NCBI RefSeq assembly: GCF_008014675.1
Contig: NZ_VOXD01000038.1
Span: forward strand, 1 to 59,579
DNA from: Neolewinella aurantiaca
GTDB taxonomy: Bacteria; Bacteroidota; Bacteroidia; Chitinophagales; Saprospiraceae
DNA length: 59,579 nt
Direction of reading: 5' to 3'
Numbering within the stretch: position 1 is the stretch's first letter; each line of letters begins with the position of its first letter. The notes below the pieces were generated by a model. It was not told where the DNA came from, ran no database searches, and saw only the letters and a list, made by a program, of their open reading frames with translations. Position numbers and translations under genes: made by a program. Positions 32,180 through 42,100 of the stretch are shown piece after piece.

Positions 32180-33982
32180 TTACAAGGTCAATAGTGCTGC
32201 AAAATCGCTTTCTCCCGGAGCGACCAACTTCACCTTCTTTCCACCGCTTACCGATGCTCCGGTTGTTACTTCTCCCGTTCGCGGGTTGAACCACCTCAAA
32301 TTCCATTTTCCGGGGGCCTGACTAAGGTCGAGTTCTGCGGCCTCATTGAAGGCAAAATAAACCAGGTACACCTCTCCCGGCCGGGCGAAGCAATAGGCCT
32401 CTCCGTCCACCAGTTCGTCGTGAGATTCCATGACGTCGAAAGGAACGTTCTCCTGAAAGAACTGTACTGCATGGTTGGTCCAGTCCCAGGCACGGTTACG
32501 ACTGCGCCAGTCTTCCATTCCCAGATCGTTGTGGGCATTATGGGCGCCGAAGTACCATTCTACTCCGGCTCCTCCGGCCATCAGGTTACCCCACAGAACG
32601 AGTGCCCTCACCGAGTCCTGATTATTGTAGGGTGCCCGGTCGTCGGGGTCCAGCCCCCGGAACCACGGTCCGATTTCATCGATGGTCGCTATCCAGGAAG
32701 CGCCCGCAGAGGCGGAAGACTCAATCCAGTACTTCGTTTGCTCGTGACATTCTTCGGGGATGTGTATCTGCAGCGAGAGTCCATCGAAGTCGGCGTTGCC
32801 GAGCAGAGGGTCAATTATTTCTTTGCGTTCTTTCTGTACCGGATGCGTATGCACGGTTACGTAGTTGTCGTAAGGGTCGTTCTCGGCGAGGAACCGGGCC
32901 ATTGCTGCCTGCTGGGCGTTGGTCATAAAGCCGTTTGCTTCCGACCACTGATTGGGACCGTTTTCTTCGCCCAGGTTCCAGTTTACAGCTCGATGGTGAC
33001 CGAAGCGGGCAATCAGTTCGCGCAGGTAGAGCGACCGCTCGGGGCCGGTGTCTCCGCCGTCAAACAGCGTTTCGTTTTCGGTTTCCTGCAGCACGAAGTG
33101 CAGCATCATTCCCAGTTCGTCATCGGCGTAATCGAAGATCATTTCCCACTGATCAAGTTTACTGCAGTCGAAGCGGGTAAAGTCGTCGTGCGTCACGAAA
33201 GGCCAGACATCCCTGCCGTCGCCGTTTATATTCATGGTCAGAAAATAGAAGCTGTTGATTCCTTTAGCCGCAAGGTAATTCAAAGCGCCAACCATGCCCT
33301 TCCCCTTGCCGTCCATCCAGGTCAGGTCACCTTCTTTCCAATCTTTTTCGTGAGCGGTATAATGGTGCAGGCCTTCCGTTTTGCTCTCTCCATCCCGGAA
33401 ATCGTTGCTGTGGCGGTACGTTCCGTCAAAGTCTTTATAGGCAAGAAAATTTTCGGGACTATCAGCGCCTCCTTTCAGGAAATAGCGTCCCGTTTCGGCC
33501 CACTGCAGGTAGCGGGGGTGGTTGCGTACCAGCCGGCCGGTTTCGCCGCCAACGGGGGAGATTACCCAAACAGACCCGGTACCCTTTTCGTGCTTGACGG
33601 CATCTCCTTCAGATCCGTTCGTAGCGATGTTTTCCCCTTGCCGGAAGTCCGTTTTCCAGGTCCAGCTTCCTTCCTGATCGGGGCGGAAGTTCACCATCCA
33701 CACGTTGCCGGCATCAGCTCCCGTTTCCCCGGCATTGCCGTCAGCTGCGTAGTACCCCGGAATGGTGATTTCACGATCTCCGTTGGTGAAGGTCACATCG
33801 AGCCGGTAGTCTGTAAACGGATTGACATCAGCGAGCTCATCAGTTTCCGGCCCTTCAAATTCCAGGCTTATTTTCTGCCACTTCGCCACCGTGATATCGG
33901 CAGTCACAGCAGGATCGGGGCTTCCACAGGAAGTGAAAAGACCAATTATAAAAAGTAGTGGTAAAAGACGAAAATGGTGCAT
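32180..33982 (-). CDS. Lipoprotein glycoside-hydrolase-like protein with DUF5060 domain
   Basis: A 600-residue lipoprotein (lipobox GLFTSC). A DUF5060 beta-sandwich comes first (about 30-125), followed by a (beta/alpha)8-type barrel (about 140-500) and a short beta-sandwich like the putative collagen-binding domain at the C-terminus (about 510-600). The barrel contains FLKGGADSPENFLAY, VNWNLGEENGPNQWS (candidate acid/base Glu near 340) and ATIDEIGPW (candidate nucleophile Glu). Similar architectures are found in DUF4038/GH140-type enzymes acting on complex plant polysaccharides, but the substrate is not known. It is divergent from the GH3 gene across two diverged motif copies. Confidence 0.75.
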   Translation of the reverse strand: MHHFRLLPLLFIIGLFTSCGSPDPAVTADITVAKWQKISLEFEGPETDELADVNPFTDYRLDVTFTNGDREITIPGYYAADGNAGETGADAGNVWMVNFRPDQEGSWTWKTDFRQGENIATNGSEGDAVKHEKGTGSVWVISPVGGETGRLVRNHPRYLQWAETGRYFLKGGADSPENFLAYKDFDGTYRHSNDFRDGESKTEGLHHYTAHEKDWKEGDLTWMDGKGKGMVGALNYLAAKGINSFYFLTMNINGDGRDVWPFVTHDDFTRFDCSKLDQWEMIFDYADDELGMMLHFVLQETENETLFDGGDTGPERSLYLRELIARFGHHRAVNWNLGEENGPNQWSEANGFMTNAQQAAMARFLAENDPYDNYVTVHTHPVQKERKEIIDPLLGNADFDGLSLQIHIPEECHEQTKYWIESSASAGASWIATIDEIGPWFRGLDPDDRAPYNNQDSVRALVLWGNLMAGGAGVEWYFGAHNAHNDLGMEDWRSRNRAWDWTNHAVQFFQENVPFDVMESHDELVDGEAYCFARPGEVYLVYFAFNEAAELDLSQAPGKWNLRWFNPRTGEVTTGASVSGGKKVKLVAPGESDFAALLTL

Positions 33983-34027
33983 GAAAGGCTAATTGTGAGG
34001 TGCAATATAGGTCTCCTGCATTTCTTG

Positions 34028-34045
34028 GGCGCAGACGCCGGTCCA
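34028..34045 (-). repeat. 18-bp dispersed motif, diverged copy (two mismatches)
   Basis: Minus-oriented copy with CGCCGGTCCA in place of CGCAGGTGCA. Confidence 0.5.
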
Positions 34046-34184
34046 AGGTCCGGTTGACGGAAGCCGGGTACTCCGTTGGGGCTCGTCTATCCAGAACAAA
34101 ACCTCGCCCTGGCCGCAGGCAAACAACGATGCTTCCGCAGGGTAAATACCCAACAGGGTGCTCCCCGGGCCCTTCAACTGGCCC

Positions 34185-34202
34185 TGCACCTGCTGCCGAG
34201 CC
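34185..34202 (+). repeat. 18-bp dispersed motif, diverged copy (two mismatches)
   Basis: TGCACCTGCTGCCGAGCC, plus orientation, flanked by CCC and CTCAAA as in better copies. Confidence 0.5.
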
Positions 34203-34276
34203 CTCAAATACCTCACGGCCAGGCAAACACTACATCGTTTAAAGCCGTTAAGCCAGAGTACCCTCAAAACACCCCA

Positions 34277-35806
34277 ATGGCATTTTTCGGACAGATCATA
34301 AAAACGTTTCTGGAGACCAAGCACAACCTGCTTCCTCAGGAACCTTCCGACCCAGCTGCGGCTCAGGAAAACCAACTGCGTACCCTGCTGGAGACCGCAA
34401 AAGACACCTCTTTCGGAAAGTTCTACGATTTTGCCGGATTGCTGGAAGCGGATGACATCCGTAAAGCCTACGCCAAGCGTGTCCCCCTGCACGACTACAA
34501 CCGAATGAACGAATTCTGGTGGAAACAGCAACGGAAATTCCCCGACATCACCTGGCCCGGGAAGCCCGACTTCTACGCCCTCAGCAGCGGAACCACCGGC
34601 AAAAAATCGAAACGCATTCCGGTGACCAACGAAATGCTGGAATGTACCCAGAGGGTTGGCCGCGCCCAGGCAGAAAGCCTCGCCAACTTCGACCTGCCCG
34701 CCGCTCTTTTCGAAAAAGATATTCTGATGCTCACCAGCTCCGCTGACCTGGAAGAGAACAAGTTTGGCGCTATGGAAGGCGAAATAAGCGGGATCAACGT
34801 GAGCAATATGCCAGGCTTCATGGAGGGTTACTACAAGCCAGGACTCGAGATCGCAAGCATTCCCGACTGGGACAGCCGCGTACAACGAATTGCCGAAGAA
34901 GCCCCGAACTGGGATGTGGCCGCACTGGCCGGAATACCCAGCTGGATGGTAATGATGCTCCGTAAGGTCATTGAAGTGAACAAGCTGAAAAACATTCATG
35001 AGATATGGCCCAACCTCGCAGTTTACACTACCGGGGGAGTTGCCTTCGAGCCCTATCGCAAAAGCTTTGAGGCATTGCTGGACCACCCCATCATCATTAT
35101 GGATACTTACCTGGCGAGTGAAGGCTTTTACGCCTTCAACGCCCGACCGGAGACGATGTCGATGCAATTGGCCCTTGACCACGGCCTTTACTTCGAATTT
35201 GTACCCCACGATGCCGATGGGTTCGACGAAACCGGCACCATCCTCCCTAAACCGAAAGTTCTCGATTTCCGTGAAGTGGTGGAAAACAAAGATTATGCTC
35301 TGATTGCCTCTACCCCCGCCGGAGCATGGCGTTACATGATCGGTGACACCATAAAATTCACGGACAAAGAGAAGATGGAAATCGTCATTACCGGCCGAAC
35401 TAAATACTGGCTCAACGTAGTGGGCTCGCAGCTCTCAGAAGAGAAACTGAATGCCGCCATCAAAGCCCTCAACGAAGCGACCAACTCTCAGGTAAAGGAA
35501 TTTACCGTAGGAGCCATCTCTACCGAAGATGGCAACGATTACTACCACCAATGGGTCGTAGGCCTCGAAAGTGGAGAACTCAGCGAAGAAGAAGCCGAGA
35601 AAATTATCGACGCCCATTTGAAGGAAGTCAATAAAAACTACAAAGTAGCACGGACCAAAGCCCTCAAGGGAATCAAAGTGAAGGTGGCTCCTGCCGACCG
35701 GCTGTACGACTTTCTCGAACAATCAAAAAAGAAGGGCGGCCAGATCAAGTTCCCCAAAGTAATGACCGAGGAAAAGCTTACCGAATTACTCGGATTTCTG
35801 AAATAG
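34277..35806 (+). CDS. GH3-family acyl-adenylating protein
   Basis: A 509-residue member of the GH3 auxin-responsive promoter family of ANL enzymes (named after the plant gene, not glycoside hydrolase 3). Plant members join amino acids to plant hormones through acyl-AMP; the bacterial substrate is unknown. The ATP-binding loop is FYALSSGTTGKKSKRIPV (about 95-112). VYTTGGVAFEPYR and YLASEGFYAFN follow, then KYWLNVVGSQLSEEKLNAAI before the small C-terminal domain. The start at 34277 (MAFFGQIIK) is the family-like start. No partner gene adjoins it. Confidence 0.85.
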   Translation: MAFFGQIIKTFLETKHNLLPQEPSDPAAAQENQLRTLLETAKDTSFGKFYDFAGLLEADDIRKAYAKRVPLHDYNRMNEFWWKQQRKFPDITWPGKPDFYALSSGTTGKKSKRIPVTNEMLECTQRVGRAQAESLANFDLPAALFEKDILMLTSSADLEENKFGAMEGEISGINVSNMPGFMEGYYKPGLEIASIPDWDSRVQRIAEEAPNWDVAALAGIPSWMVMMLRKVIEVNKLKNIHEIWPNLAVYTTGGVAFEPYRKSFEALLDHPIIIMDTYLASEGFYAFNARPETMSMQLALDHGLYFEFVPHDADGFDETGTILPKPKVLDFREVVENKDYALIASTPAGAWRYMIGDTIKFTDKEKMEIVITGRTKYWLNVVGSQLSEEKLNAAIKALNEATNSQVKEFTVGAISTEDGNDYYHQWVVGLESGELSEEEAEKIIDAHLKEVNKNYKVARTKALKGIKVKVAPADRLYDFLEQSKKKGGQIKFPKVMTEEKLTELLGFLK

Positions 35807-35982
35807 CTTATGCTGAAGGCCCGGAGCTATCGCAAGTTCCGGGACCTTCGGTTCAGGGATTTTACTGACCATCAGGCGACAACTCAAGTTGCCGTTGCCA
35901 TAAGGTGAAATCAGAACTTGCGATTGCCCGGGTTGATCGGCTAAAGCCGACATCTTTGCGGACCGCAATTGGGGTGGTTTAT

Positions 35983-36219
35983 CTATGCAGCGTCTTCCTG
36001 CTGGCTCCTCATCCTTACTTCAAAAGTCCGGAGGCGCAAAGCTTGATTTTCAGCTACCGCATTGAGGACTTTCAGCTCCTCATTGAGCTCTTCCTTACGG
36101 GTAGCATCTTCACTAAAGAACCGTCTTTTACGGTTAATGTCCAGGATGCGCTGCATAGTTTCATTCAACGCTTTCTTGGTTTTCAGATAGTGGTATTTAA
36201 CATTTCTTCGTGTACTCAT
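35983..36219 (-). CDS. Small basic coiled-coil protein of unknown function
   Basis: A 78-residue, highly charged protein (MSTRRNVKYHYLKTKKAL at the start) predicted to be mostly helical with a heptad-like middle (KEELNEELKVLNAVAENQAL). It has its own TAAATTTG promoter box 53 bases upstream and a 9-bp direct repeat TATAATACA (36238-36246, 36265-36273) around that promoter. These signals favour it over the overlapping plus-strand frame. Function unknown. Confidence 0.55.
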   Translation of the reverse strand: MSTRRNVKYHYLKTKKALNETMQRILDINRKRRFFSEDATRKEELNEELKVLNAVAENQALRLRTFEVRMRSQQEDAA

Positions 36220-36271
36220 TGCTCTTAGGTTTCACTCTATAATACAGGCAGTTAACCGACGCTGTATAATA

Positions 36272-36279
36272 CAAATTTA
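36272..36279 (-). promoter_or_regulatory. TAnnTTTG promoter box of the 78-residue gene
   Basis: TAAATTTG on the minus strand; a direct repeat TATAATACA occurs at 36265 and 36238, downstream of the box. Confidence 0.4.
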
Positions 36280-36468
36280 TTGCTGAAAATAAGAAGATTA
36301 ACCAATTAAACTTCCGAAACATTCAGTATGCCAACTAACTGCAATAAGGAACCTGTGAAGCGGTCGGAAGGTTGGCTTCGGACGGTCGTTTAGATGTAAA
36401 AAACATCATTCCCGACCAATCTGTCTTATTGCCGCCAATGCACACAAATAAATTTAGAAGCCTTGCAA

Positions 36469-37761
36469 TCAGCGCCCACGGAACGGATTTCTTTCTACCC
36501 ACTTCGGGGCAGCATACACCGCAGGAGTAAACAGCGGGATTAGACGATTCAACCAATTGTAGCGGGCCTTCGCCAGTACAGCAAAGTTAGTTGCTCTGGC
36601 TCCTACGGAGCTTTTTATCTCTAGTGCGGTACGTCCGTAATCCAGTGCTCGAAAGCCTCCCCCGATAGCCTGCTCCAGCAAATCGAACAGCATATTATGG
36701 TAAAGGTGATGGCTGTACTTATATTCGTCTACAAGGCCAAGGAAGTGTGCGTGGAGCACGTCACCGTTGGGCACAGCAGACGTAAAGCCAATCAGTTCAT
36801 TACTTTGGTCGAAATAGCCGGTAAAGCACGTTGCAGTCTCAACTTCTGCGCAATTACTTGAGGAACCGACCGAAGACTTTACCGTCTGAAAACTTGATTT
36901 GCAACTCTTCAGCGAGGCGAGCCAGGAGAAATAATTTGGCCTGAGGCTGGCCGCGTTGAAATCTGCATCTCCGCTGACGGCATAGTACAGTTCCTGAAAG
37001 CGGTCACTGTTACGGTTTACCTCTGCTGCGGAGAGCGGCCGGGAGGTAATTCCTTCCAGTTTACTCCGGGCCCGGCGGTAGCGAACACGGTACTTACTTG
37101 TTAGCGCAGCGAGATAATCCTCGAAAGTTTGCCAGTCTGCGGCAATATCTATCCTCATCACCGGATCTGAAGGCATCAGGAAATGGCCATTCGTCTGTAG
37201 TGTTTCCACGACGGGATGATCAGAGGGGTATAAATCCTTAAAAACAGCAGCTGCATATCCCGGTCTCAGGCGCATCAGTGTTTCGGCAACAGCCGGCAAC
37301 AACTTACTGGCTTCTGAGGTCGGAAGTTGCGCCAGGCCATCCGTAGAAAAGTTGCCTGAAGTGAGGAACTGTCCGATGGAGAGCACCCTAAAAGAGAAAG
37401 GAGCAAGCATGCGCCGCCGAAGATCCCACCCGGAAGTTTGCCCTTTGACTCCATCCTTTACCTGCCCGGCAGCACTGAAAGAGAACGTTTGGGTAGTGAG
37501 CAGAACACGGCGGAAGTTCCTGCTGTCTTCCAGCAGAACGGCTTCAGTTTCCAGCCCCTGTGGGTTATCCGTCAGGAAACTGAGCACTTCTTTGCTCACC
37601 CAGAAATCATCCGGCCGGAAGGTTTCCGGCCAGGCGGCGCGCAGCGCCGCGCCGGTGGGAAACCTTCTGAGCTTCCAATGCTCTAGCCCCCGAACAGAGA
37701 GCAATTCTCCGGCCTGGGCGGTACGTGTGGAGCAGATTAAGGGCATGAAAGCTAAAGGCAT
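36469..37761 (-). CDS. FemAB/BioF2-like (Acetyltransf_6) acetyltransferase
   Basis: A 430-residue cytosolic protein with the double-GNAT layout of the BioF2-like / FemAB superfamily. The second half has SKYRVRYRRARSKLEG (about 210-225), where family members hold the coenzyme A-facing helix. TGYFDQSNELIGFTSA and LYHNMLFDLLEQAI follow, and RALDYGRTALEIKSSVGA near the end is the characteristic motif. Relatives aminoacylate peptidoglycan or acylate envelope components; the substrate here is unknown. Start at 37761; an ATG five codons further in is equally possible. Confidence 0.7.
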   Translation of the reverse strand: MPLAFMPLICSTRTAQAGELLSVRGLEHWKLRRFPTGAALRAAWPETFRPDDFWVSKEVLSFLTDNPQGLETEAVLLEDSRNFRRVLLTTQTFSFSAAGQVKDGVKGQTSGWDLRRRMLAPFSFRVLSIGQFLTSGNFSTDGLAQLPTSEASKLLPAVAETLMRLRPGYAAAVFKDLYPSDHPVVETLQTNGHFLMPSDPVMRIDIAADWQTFEDYLAALTSKYRVRYRRARSKLEGITSRPLSAAEVNRNSDRFQELYYAVSGDADFNAASLRPNYFSWLASLKSCKSSFQTVKSSVGSSSNCAEVETATCFTGYFDQSNELIGFTSAVPNGDVLHAHFLGLVDEYKYSHHLYHNMLFDLLEQAIGGGFRALDYGRTALEIKSSVGARATNFAVLAKARYNWLNRLIPLFTPAVYAAPKWVERNPFRGR

Positions 37762-37862
37762 ATGTTTGTTCTGACGGTTAGGGACGCTTTATGTAACGTG
37801 CCAAAGAATAAATGGATTGGAAATGAACGAAGAATCGAGCATTAGAAGCCGTCATTGCGTTT

Positions 37863-37870
37863 TATCTTCG
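37863..37870 (+). promoter_or_regulatory. TAnnTTCG-type promoter box upstream of the UspA gene
   Basis: TATCTTCG, a recurring variant in this window, 152 bases before the ATG at 38023. Confidence 0.3.
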
Positions 37871-38022
37871 CGCAAGGAGCTCCCCTCTATCTCTGCTCCA
37901 CTTTAAAGTCTGTTCTTTTGGCGCTATGTTTTAATTAAGGCACGCAATTGCCCCGGCCGCCTGAGGCTGGTTCCGCGTACCAGGATTTTCAGCAAGCATA
38001 CTCTTAACCGAAATCTCCCCCC

Positions 38023-38844
38023 ATGATTAAGAAAATTCTCGTCCCTGTAGATTTTAGCGCCGGCTCCGCCGCCGCCCTCCACTATGCTGAAGCCTTCGCC
38101 GCCTTTACCATGGCTACCGAAGTAAAGGTAATCCACGTTTTCACGCCCCAGGTTGCTACCGGAGACGTACTCGTTGTCCCTCCGATGGGAGAGTTGATGG
38201 ACCAACGGGACGAAGCCTTTGAGAAATTCCTCGCCAGCACTCCTGCTCCGGCAGGCATCACCCGTAAATCAGAGCTGTTGCTTGGTTTTGCGGCTGATAA
38301 AATCGTTGAGCACAGCAAAGATTTCGACATCGTCGTAATGGGCTGTACCGGAGATGCCGATCTGTTGGAAGAAGTATTCGGAAGCATCGCTTCCGAAGTT
38401 TCTCAAAAAGCAAGTTGCCCTGTTTTGCTCGTTCCTGACCGGGCAAAATTCAAAGAATACGAGAATATCCTTTACGCAAGCAACAGCTTATCGCTCAGCC
38501 GTAAGGCAGTGCTTAAGTTTCGTGCGTTCAATGATCTTTTCCACGCGCGGGTCCACTTTGTGCACATCAACGACGAAGAGGGACAACATGCAGGAAAACG
38601 CGAAAGCCTGTTTGCCCCTCTCTTCAACAACCCTGACCCTGAGTTTGCCTTCGAAATCCAGGAAGTAACAGCGGATTCCGTTCAGGAAGGCTTAGTGGAT
38701 TACCTCCAGGCCAAACCCATCGAGCTGGCCGTGATGGTGACCAAGCAGCGCGGCTTCTGGGCCAGCCTGTTCCACACCAGTGATACGAAGCAGATGATTC
38801 TGCACCCCGAAACACCACTTCTGGTTTTGCACCTGGAAGACTGA
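38023..38844 (+). CDS. Universal stress protein with two UspA domains
   Basis: A 273-residue tandem UspA protein. Domain one (about 1-142) begins KKILVPVDFSAGS and ends with the ATP-binding-type motif VMGCTGDADLLEEVFGSIA, which is close to GxxG(x9)GS. Domain two (about 147-273) is degenerate, with no clear nucleotide loop. Such proteins are common in Bacteroidota and are linked to stress or energy state. It is solitary; a hairpin and an 82-bp inverted-terminus element follow it. Confidence 0.85.
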   Translation: MIKKILVPVDFSAGSAAALHYAEAFAAFTMATEVKVIHVFTPQVATGDVLVVPPMGELMDQRDEAFEKFLASTPAPAGITRKSELLLGFAADKIVEHSKDFDIVVMGCTGDADLLEEVFGSIASEVSQKASCPVLLVPDRAKFKEYENILYASNSLSLSRKAVLKFRAFNDLFHARVHFVHINDEEGQHAGKRESLFAPLFNNPDPEFAFEIQEVTADSVQEGLVDYLQAKPIELAVMVTKQRGFWASLFHTSDTKQMILHPETPLLVLHLED

Positions 38845-38850
38845 TGACGT

Positions 38851-38874
38851 GCAGGGCAACATTTTCTGCCCTGC
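38851..38874 (+). terminator. Stem-loop after the UspA gene
   Basis: Perfect 8-bp stem GCAGGGCA / TGCCCTGC with an eight-base loop, six bases after the stop codon. It lacks a T-tract, so termination is uncertain. Confidence 0.45.
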
Positions 38875-38902
38875 TACCGATCACTGATCGTTCAACTTAG
38901 GA

Positions 38903-38984
38903 GCAAATCAGATTGTCGCGATTGCTCCTCCCCGGGTAGCGATGTGGGGAGGCCGGGAGGGGGTTGAGCGACAATCTGGTTTGC
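38903..38984. repeat. 82-bp element with 17-bp inverted ends and an inner stem
   Basis: Ends GCAAATCAGATTGTCGC and GCGACAATCTGGTTTGC are inverted repeats, 16 of 17 matching. Inside, CCTCCCC pairs with GGGGAGG. It is either a MITE-like insertion or a structured RNA. An exact 18-bp motif copy begins 17 bp beyond the right end. Confidence 0.6.
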
Positions 38985-39000
38985 GCCCTTCAACTTCGTT

Positions 39001-39018
39001 TGCACCTGCGTTCGCGCC
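39001..39018 (+). repeat. 18-bp dispersed motif, exact copy (spacer TTC)
   Basis: Exact copy in the gap between the UspA and macroglobulin genes. A second, poor resemblance starts at 39099. Confidence 0.85.
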
Positions 39019-39193
39019 GCCTCCTTGCCAGTGTGCGGATGGAAACCTGAGCCTGTTCCCTTTTACAGATTTTGTATTTCCTTAACATCCGCAGCGTATG
39101 CACCTGCGGGCGAACGTGCATCCATGTTCCGAATACAAGATAACCTTGTGTTCCACTGTTCTTATCTTACCGATGTATTTAAAGCTTTTACCC

Positions 39194-42100
39194 ATGCGCC
39201 ATTTACTGATCGCCCTCGTTTTATTATTTACCGCTAACCTGATGAGCCAGAACTACCAGGCTGAAAAAGACAAGATTGAAACCGCTATGAAAGCCGGTAA
39301 ACCCCGCACCGCACTGGAAGCAGCCGAGGAATACTATAACCTTGCTATCAAAAACGGTGACGAAGACCAAGCCATCAAAGCGCTTGCGTACCGCGCAGAA
39401 TTTACCAGCCAAACCGAAGAAGAAGGTCAGGACGCAGCCATCCGGCTGATCCACCGCGAACTGGCCGCCAGTAATGACCGTCCGGTAGTAGCCTCGGTGC
39501 TGAACTACCTGCTCGGTTCCAGCTATTACGAATACGCCCGCCAGAATAGCTGGCGGCTGCGGAACAATACTGCGGAGACCACCGATACCATCCCCGCCGC
39601 TGAGCGCCCTCTTGAAGACTGGAACCTGCCGCAACTCGTGGAAGCTGCCGAAAAACACCTTTTTACGAGCCTGGAGCTGGCAAGCACTGCGCGTACCCCA
39701 CTCTCCTCCGTACCAGCTATCGTGACGAACGACAGTGCCCGGGTTGACGAACGACCAACACTTTACGACCTCCTTGTCCGGGAATCGCTCAGCATGCTGG
39801 GCAATCCGCTGCTCAGCGTAGGCGACGCCGAGATAAGTAATCCGGAGCAGTACCTCGGCAGCGCCGCGGCCTTCGCCGCGATGCCGATCAATGCCACTGA
39901 GGGAACGGGCACCTACCGCAAGCTGAAGATTTACCAAGACCTTACTAACTTCCACCTCGGCCCTCCTTCCACCGCGCTGATGTCCGTCGATATCGACCGG
40001 ATAGAATACGTAAGGCAACTCGGCGCAGCTACATCCGATTACCTCGCGGCCCTGCGCCGGATGCAGGAAACCTATAAAGACACGCCGGGCGGACAGATCT
40101 TTCTGGTCAAAGAAGCTGAGGTATACGCCAGCACTTATGAAAATGACGAAGCCACCGGAGAACAACCGAAAGCCAACGCTCTATCCATTCTTGACCGGAT
40201 CACCGATAAAAACCCTGACGTTGCCACTCCGGCCGAACAACTCCGTCGGCAGATTATGGCGAAATCTCTCAGCGTGAATGTTCAGTCCGTCTATGGTCTA
40301 AAAGAAAACATCCTGATTTCGCTCAATTACCGGAACATCGACCGTATTTACCACCGCCTCTACCCTGCCCCGGAATCCGGTCCCGAAGAGGAATTCGATC
40401 GCTGGCGGTTCGATGAGAAAGCACTGGTTAAGCTGGTGTCTAAAAGGCCTTTGGAAAAAGCCGATTTCCGCTTCGCGGCTAACGACGATTACGAACAGCA
40501 CAGCACCGAAACCTGGCTGAAGGCCCAGAAACCCGGTCGCTACTACCTTGTCTCCAGCAGCGATGCAAATTTCGACCTTGAAAAAGGACAGCTCGCCGTC
40601 ACCAGCTTTCAGGTCAGCGACCTCGCCGTAGCGCGTTACCACGATGGCGAAGACTACTACTGCGAAGTGGTGGACCGGACCACCGGTGCCGCCAAAGCTG
40701 GCATCAGGGTAGAAATGCAACGCATGAACGAGCGTAACCGGAGCAAGTGGAACACCTTCAAAACCGTTACCACAGGTACCGACGGCCGCTTCGAGAACCC
40801 GGACATCGAGCGGTCCTCCGTCCGTTTCATCCTCACCGACCGGGCGAACAACGATAAACTTGTTACCAACGACAGTTACTTCCGCACCTACCGTGAAAAC
40901 AACCGCCGGACTTACCCGTTAACGCCCCTCTTTACCGATCGCAACATCTACCGCCCCGGCCAGACCGTAAAAATCTACGGCCTTACCTGGCAGAAGAACC
41001 CGGACGAAATGCCGGAGATGCTCACCGGCCAGACACGTGAGCTGATTCTGCGGGATCCCAATTACCAGGAACTTAGCAAAGTGACCGTAACCAGCGACGA
41101 GTACAGCCGCTTCAGCGCCGAGTTTAAGCTTCCTGAAGGTGGCCTGACCGGCAACTTTCAAATTCAGACCGATGGCGGAGGGATCAGCTTCCGTATGGAA
41201 GAATACAAACGGCCCCGCTTCGAAGTAGAACTGGACGGCCCCGACTACGCCGTAGCTGAAGAAGAGACTGAAGTGAAAGGTGCCGCAAAATTATACGCCG
41301 GCCCGGGCCTCGACGGAGCAAAAGTCAACTACCGCGTCTTCCTCGAAGAAGTGAGTTACTGGTGGTGGGGCCGTAGTAACGATAATGACCGTGAACTGAT
41401 CGCGGACGGAGAGACCGAAACCAACGGCCAGGGCGAATTCACCGTAAAGTTCACGCCCGAAAAACAAAACCAGAAAGGCCGCAAACGCTTCCGCTTTGTC
41501 GTCGAAGCAGACGTAGCCGACGGCACGGGCGAAACCCACGACGCCTCCACCAGCATCAGCTTGCGGAGCGACAAACCCGTCATTGCCTTACAGCCCTCTG
41601 AAGAGATGGTTGACAAAGCCGACAGCCTCACCATCCTCGCCGCCGGCGGAGACGAAAACCTGACGGTATCGCTTACCATCACGCCCGTTACAAAACCGGG
41701 CACATCCCTCAAAGAACGGAAATGGGGCTTCCCCGACCGGCCGATCCTGGACCAGAATGACTACCAACGCCGCTTCCCCGGTTTCGCGACCGGAAAAACG
41801 ACGGAGCTGGAAGAATGGCCCACCTCCGGAGCACCGGTACACCAGGGTGAACTGGAAGTCGTGAAGGGTGAGGCCCGCCTCAACCTGGCCGCAGCCGGCT
41901 GGCCGGTCGGCCATTACCGGGTCGACTGGACGTACCCTGACGGGACAGCCGGAGCTTCATCCACCTTCGCTGTGCTGGACGTTGCGCAAGCCGAATTACC
42001 CGCAGGCGTAGCCAATTTTACGAAAGTGAGCAACCGGAATCCTAAGGTAGGCGAAACCTTTACGATGACGCTGGTCTCCGCTGTAGCCCTCCCTAATGTG

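Larger units (their letters stand above)
33983..34276. other. Divergent intergenic region with two diverged motif copies
   Basis: 294 bp between the DUF5060 gene and the GH3 gene. Copies at 34028 (minus) and 34185 (plus) point in opposite directions, 140 bp apart. An open frame runs through from 34076 into the GH3 gene but is not conserved-looking. Confidence 0.5.

Noticed and set aside
32420..33958. 512-codon plus-strand frame opposite the DUF5060 lipoprotein
   Set aside because: Antisense shadow; no domain is seen, while the minus strand carries a lipobox and known domains.
39099..39116. TGCACCTGCG start of a motif-like stretch before the macroglobulin gene
   Set aside because: The first half matches but the GCGCC half has three changes; counted neither as exact nor as a reliable near-copy.
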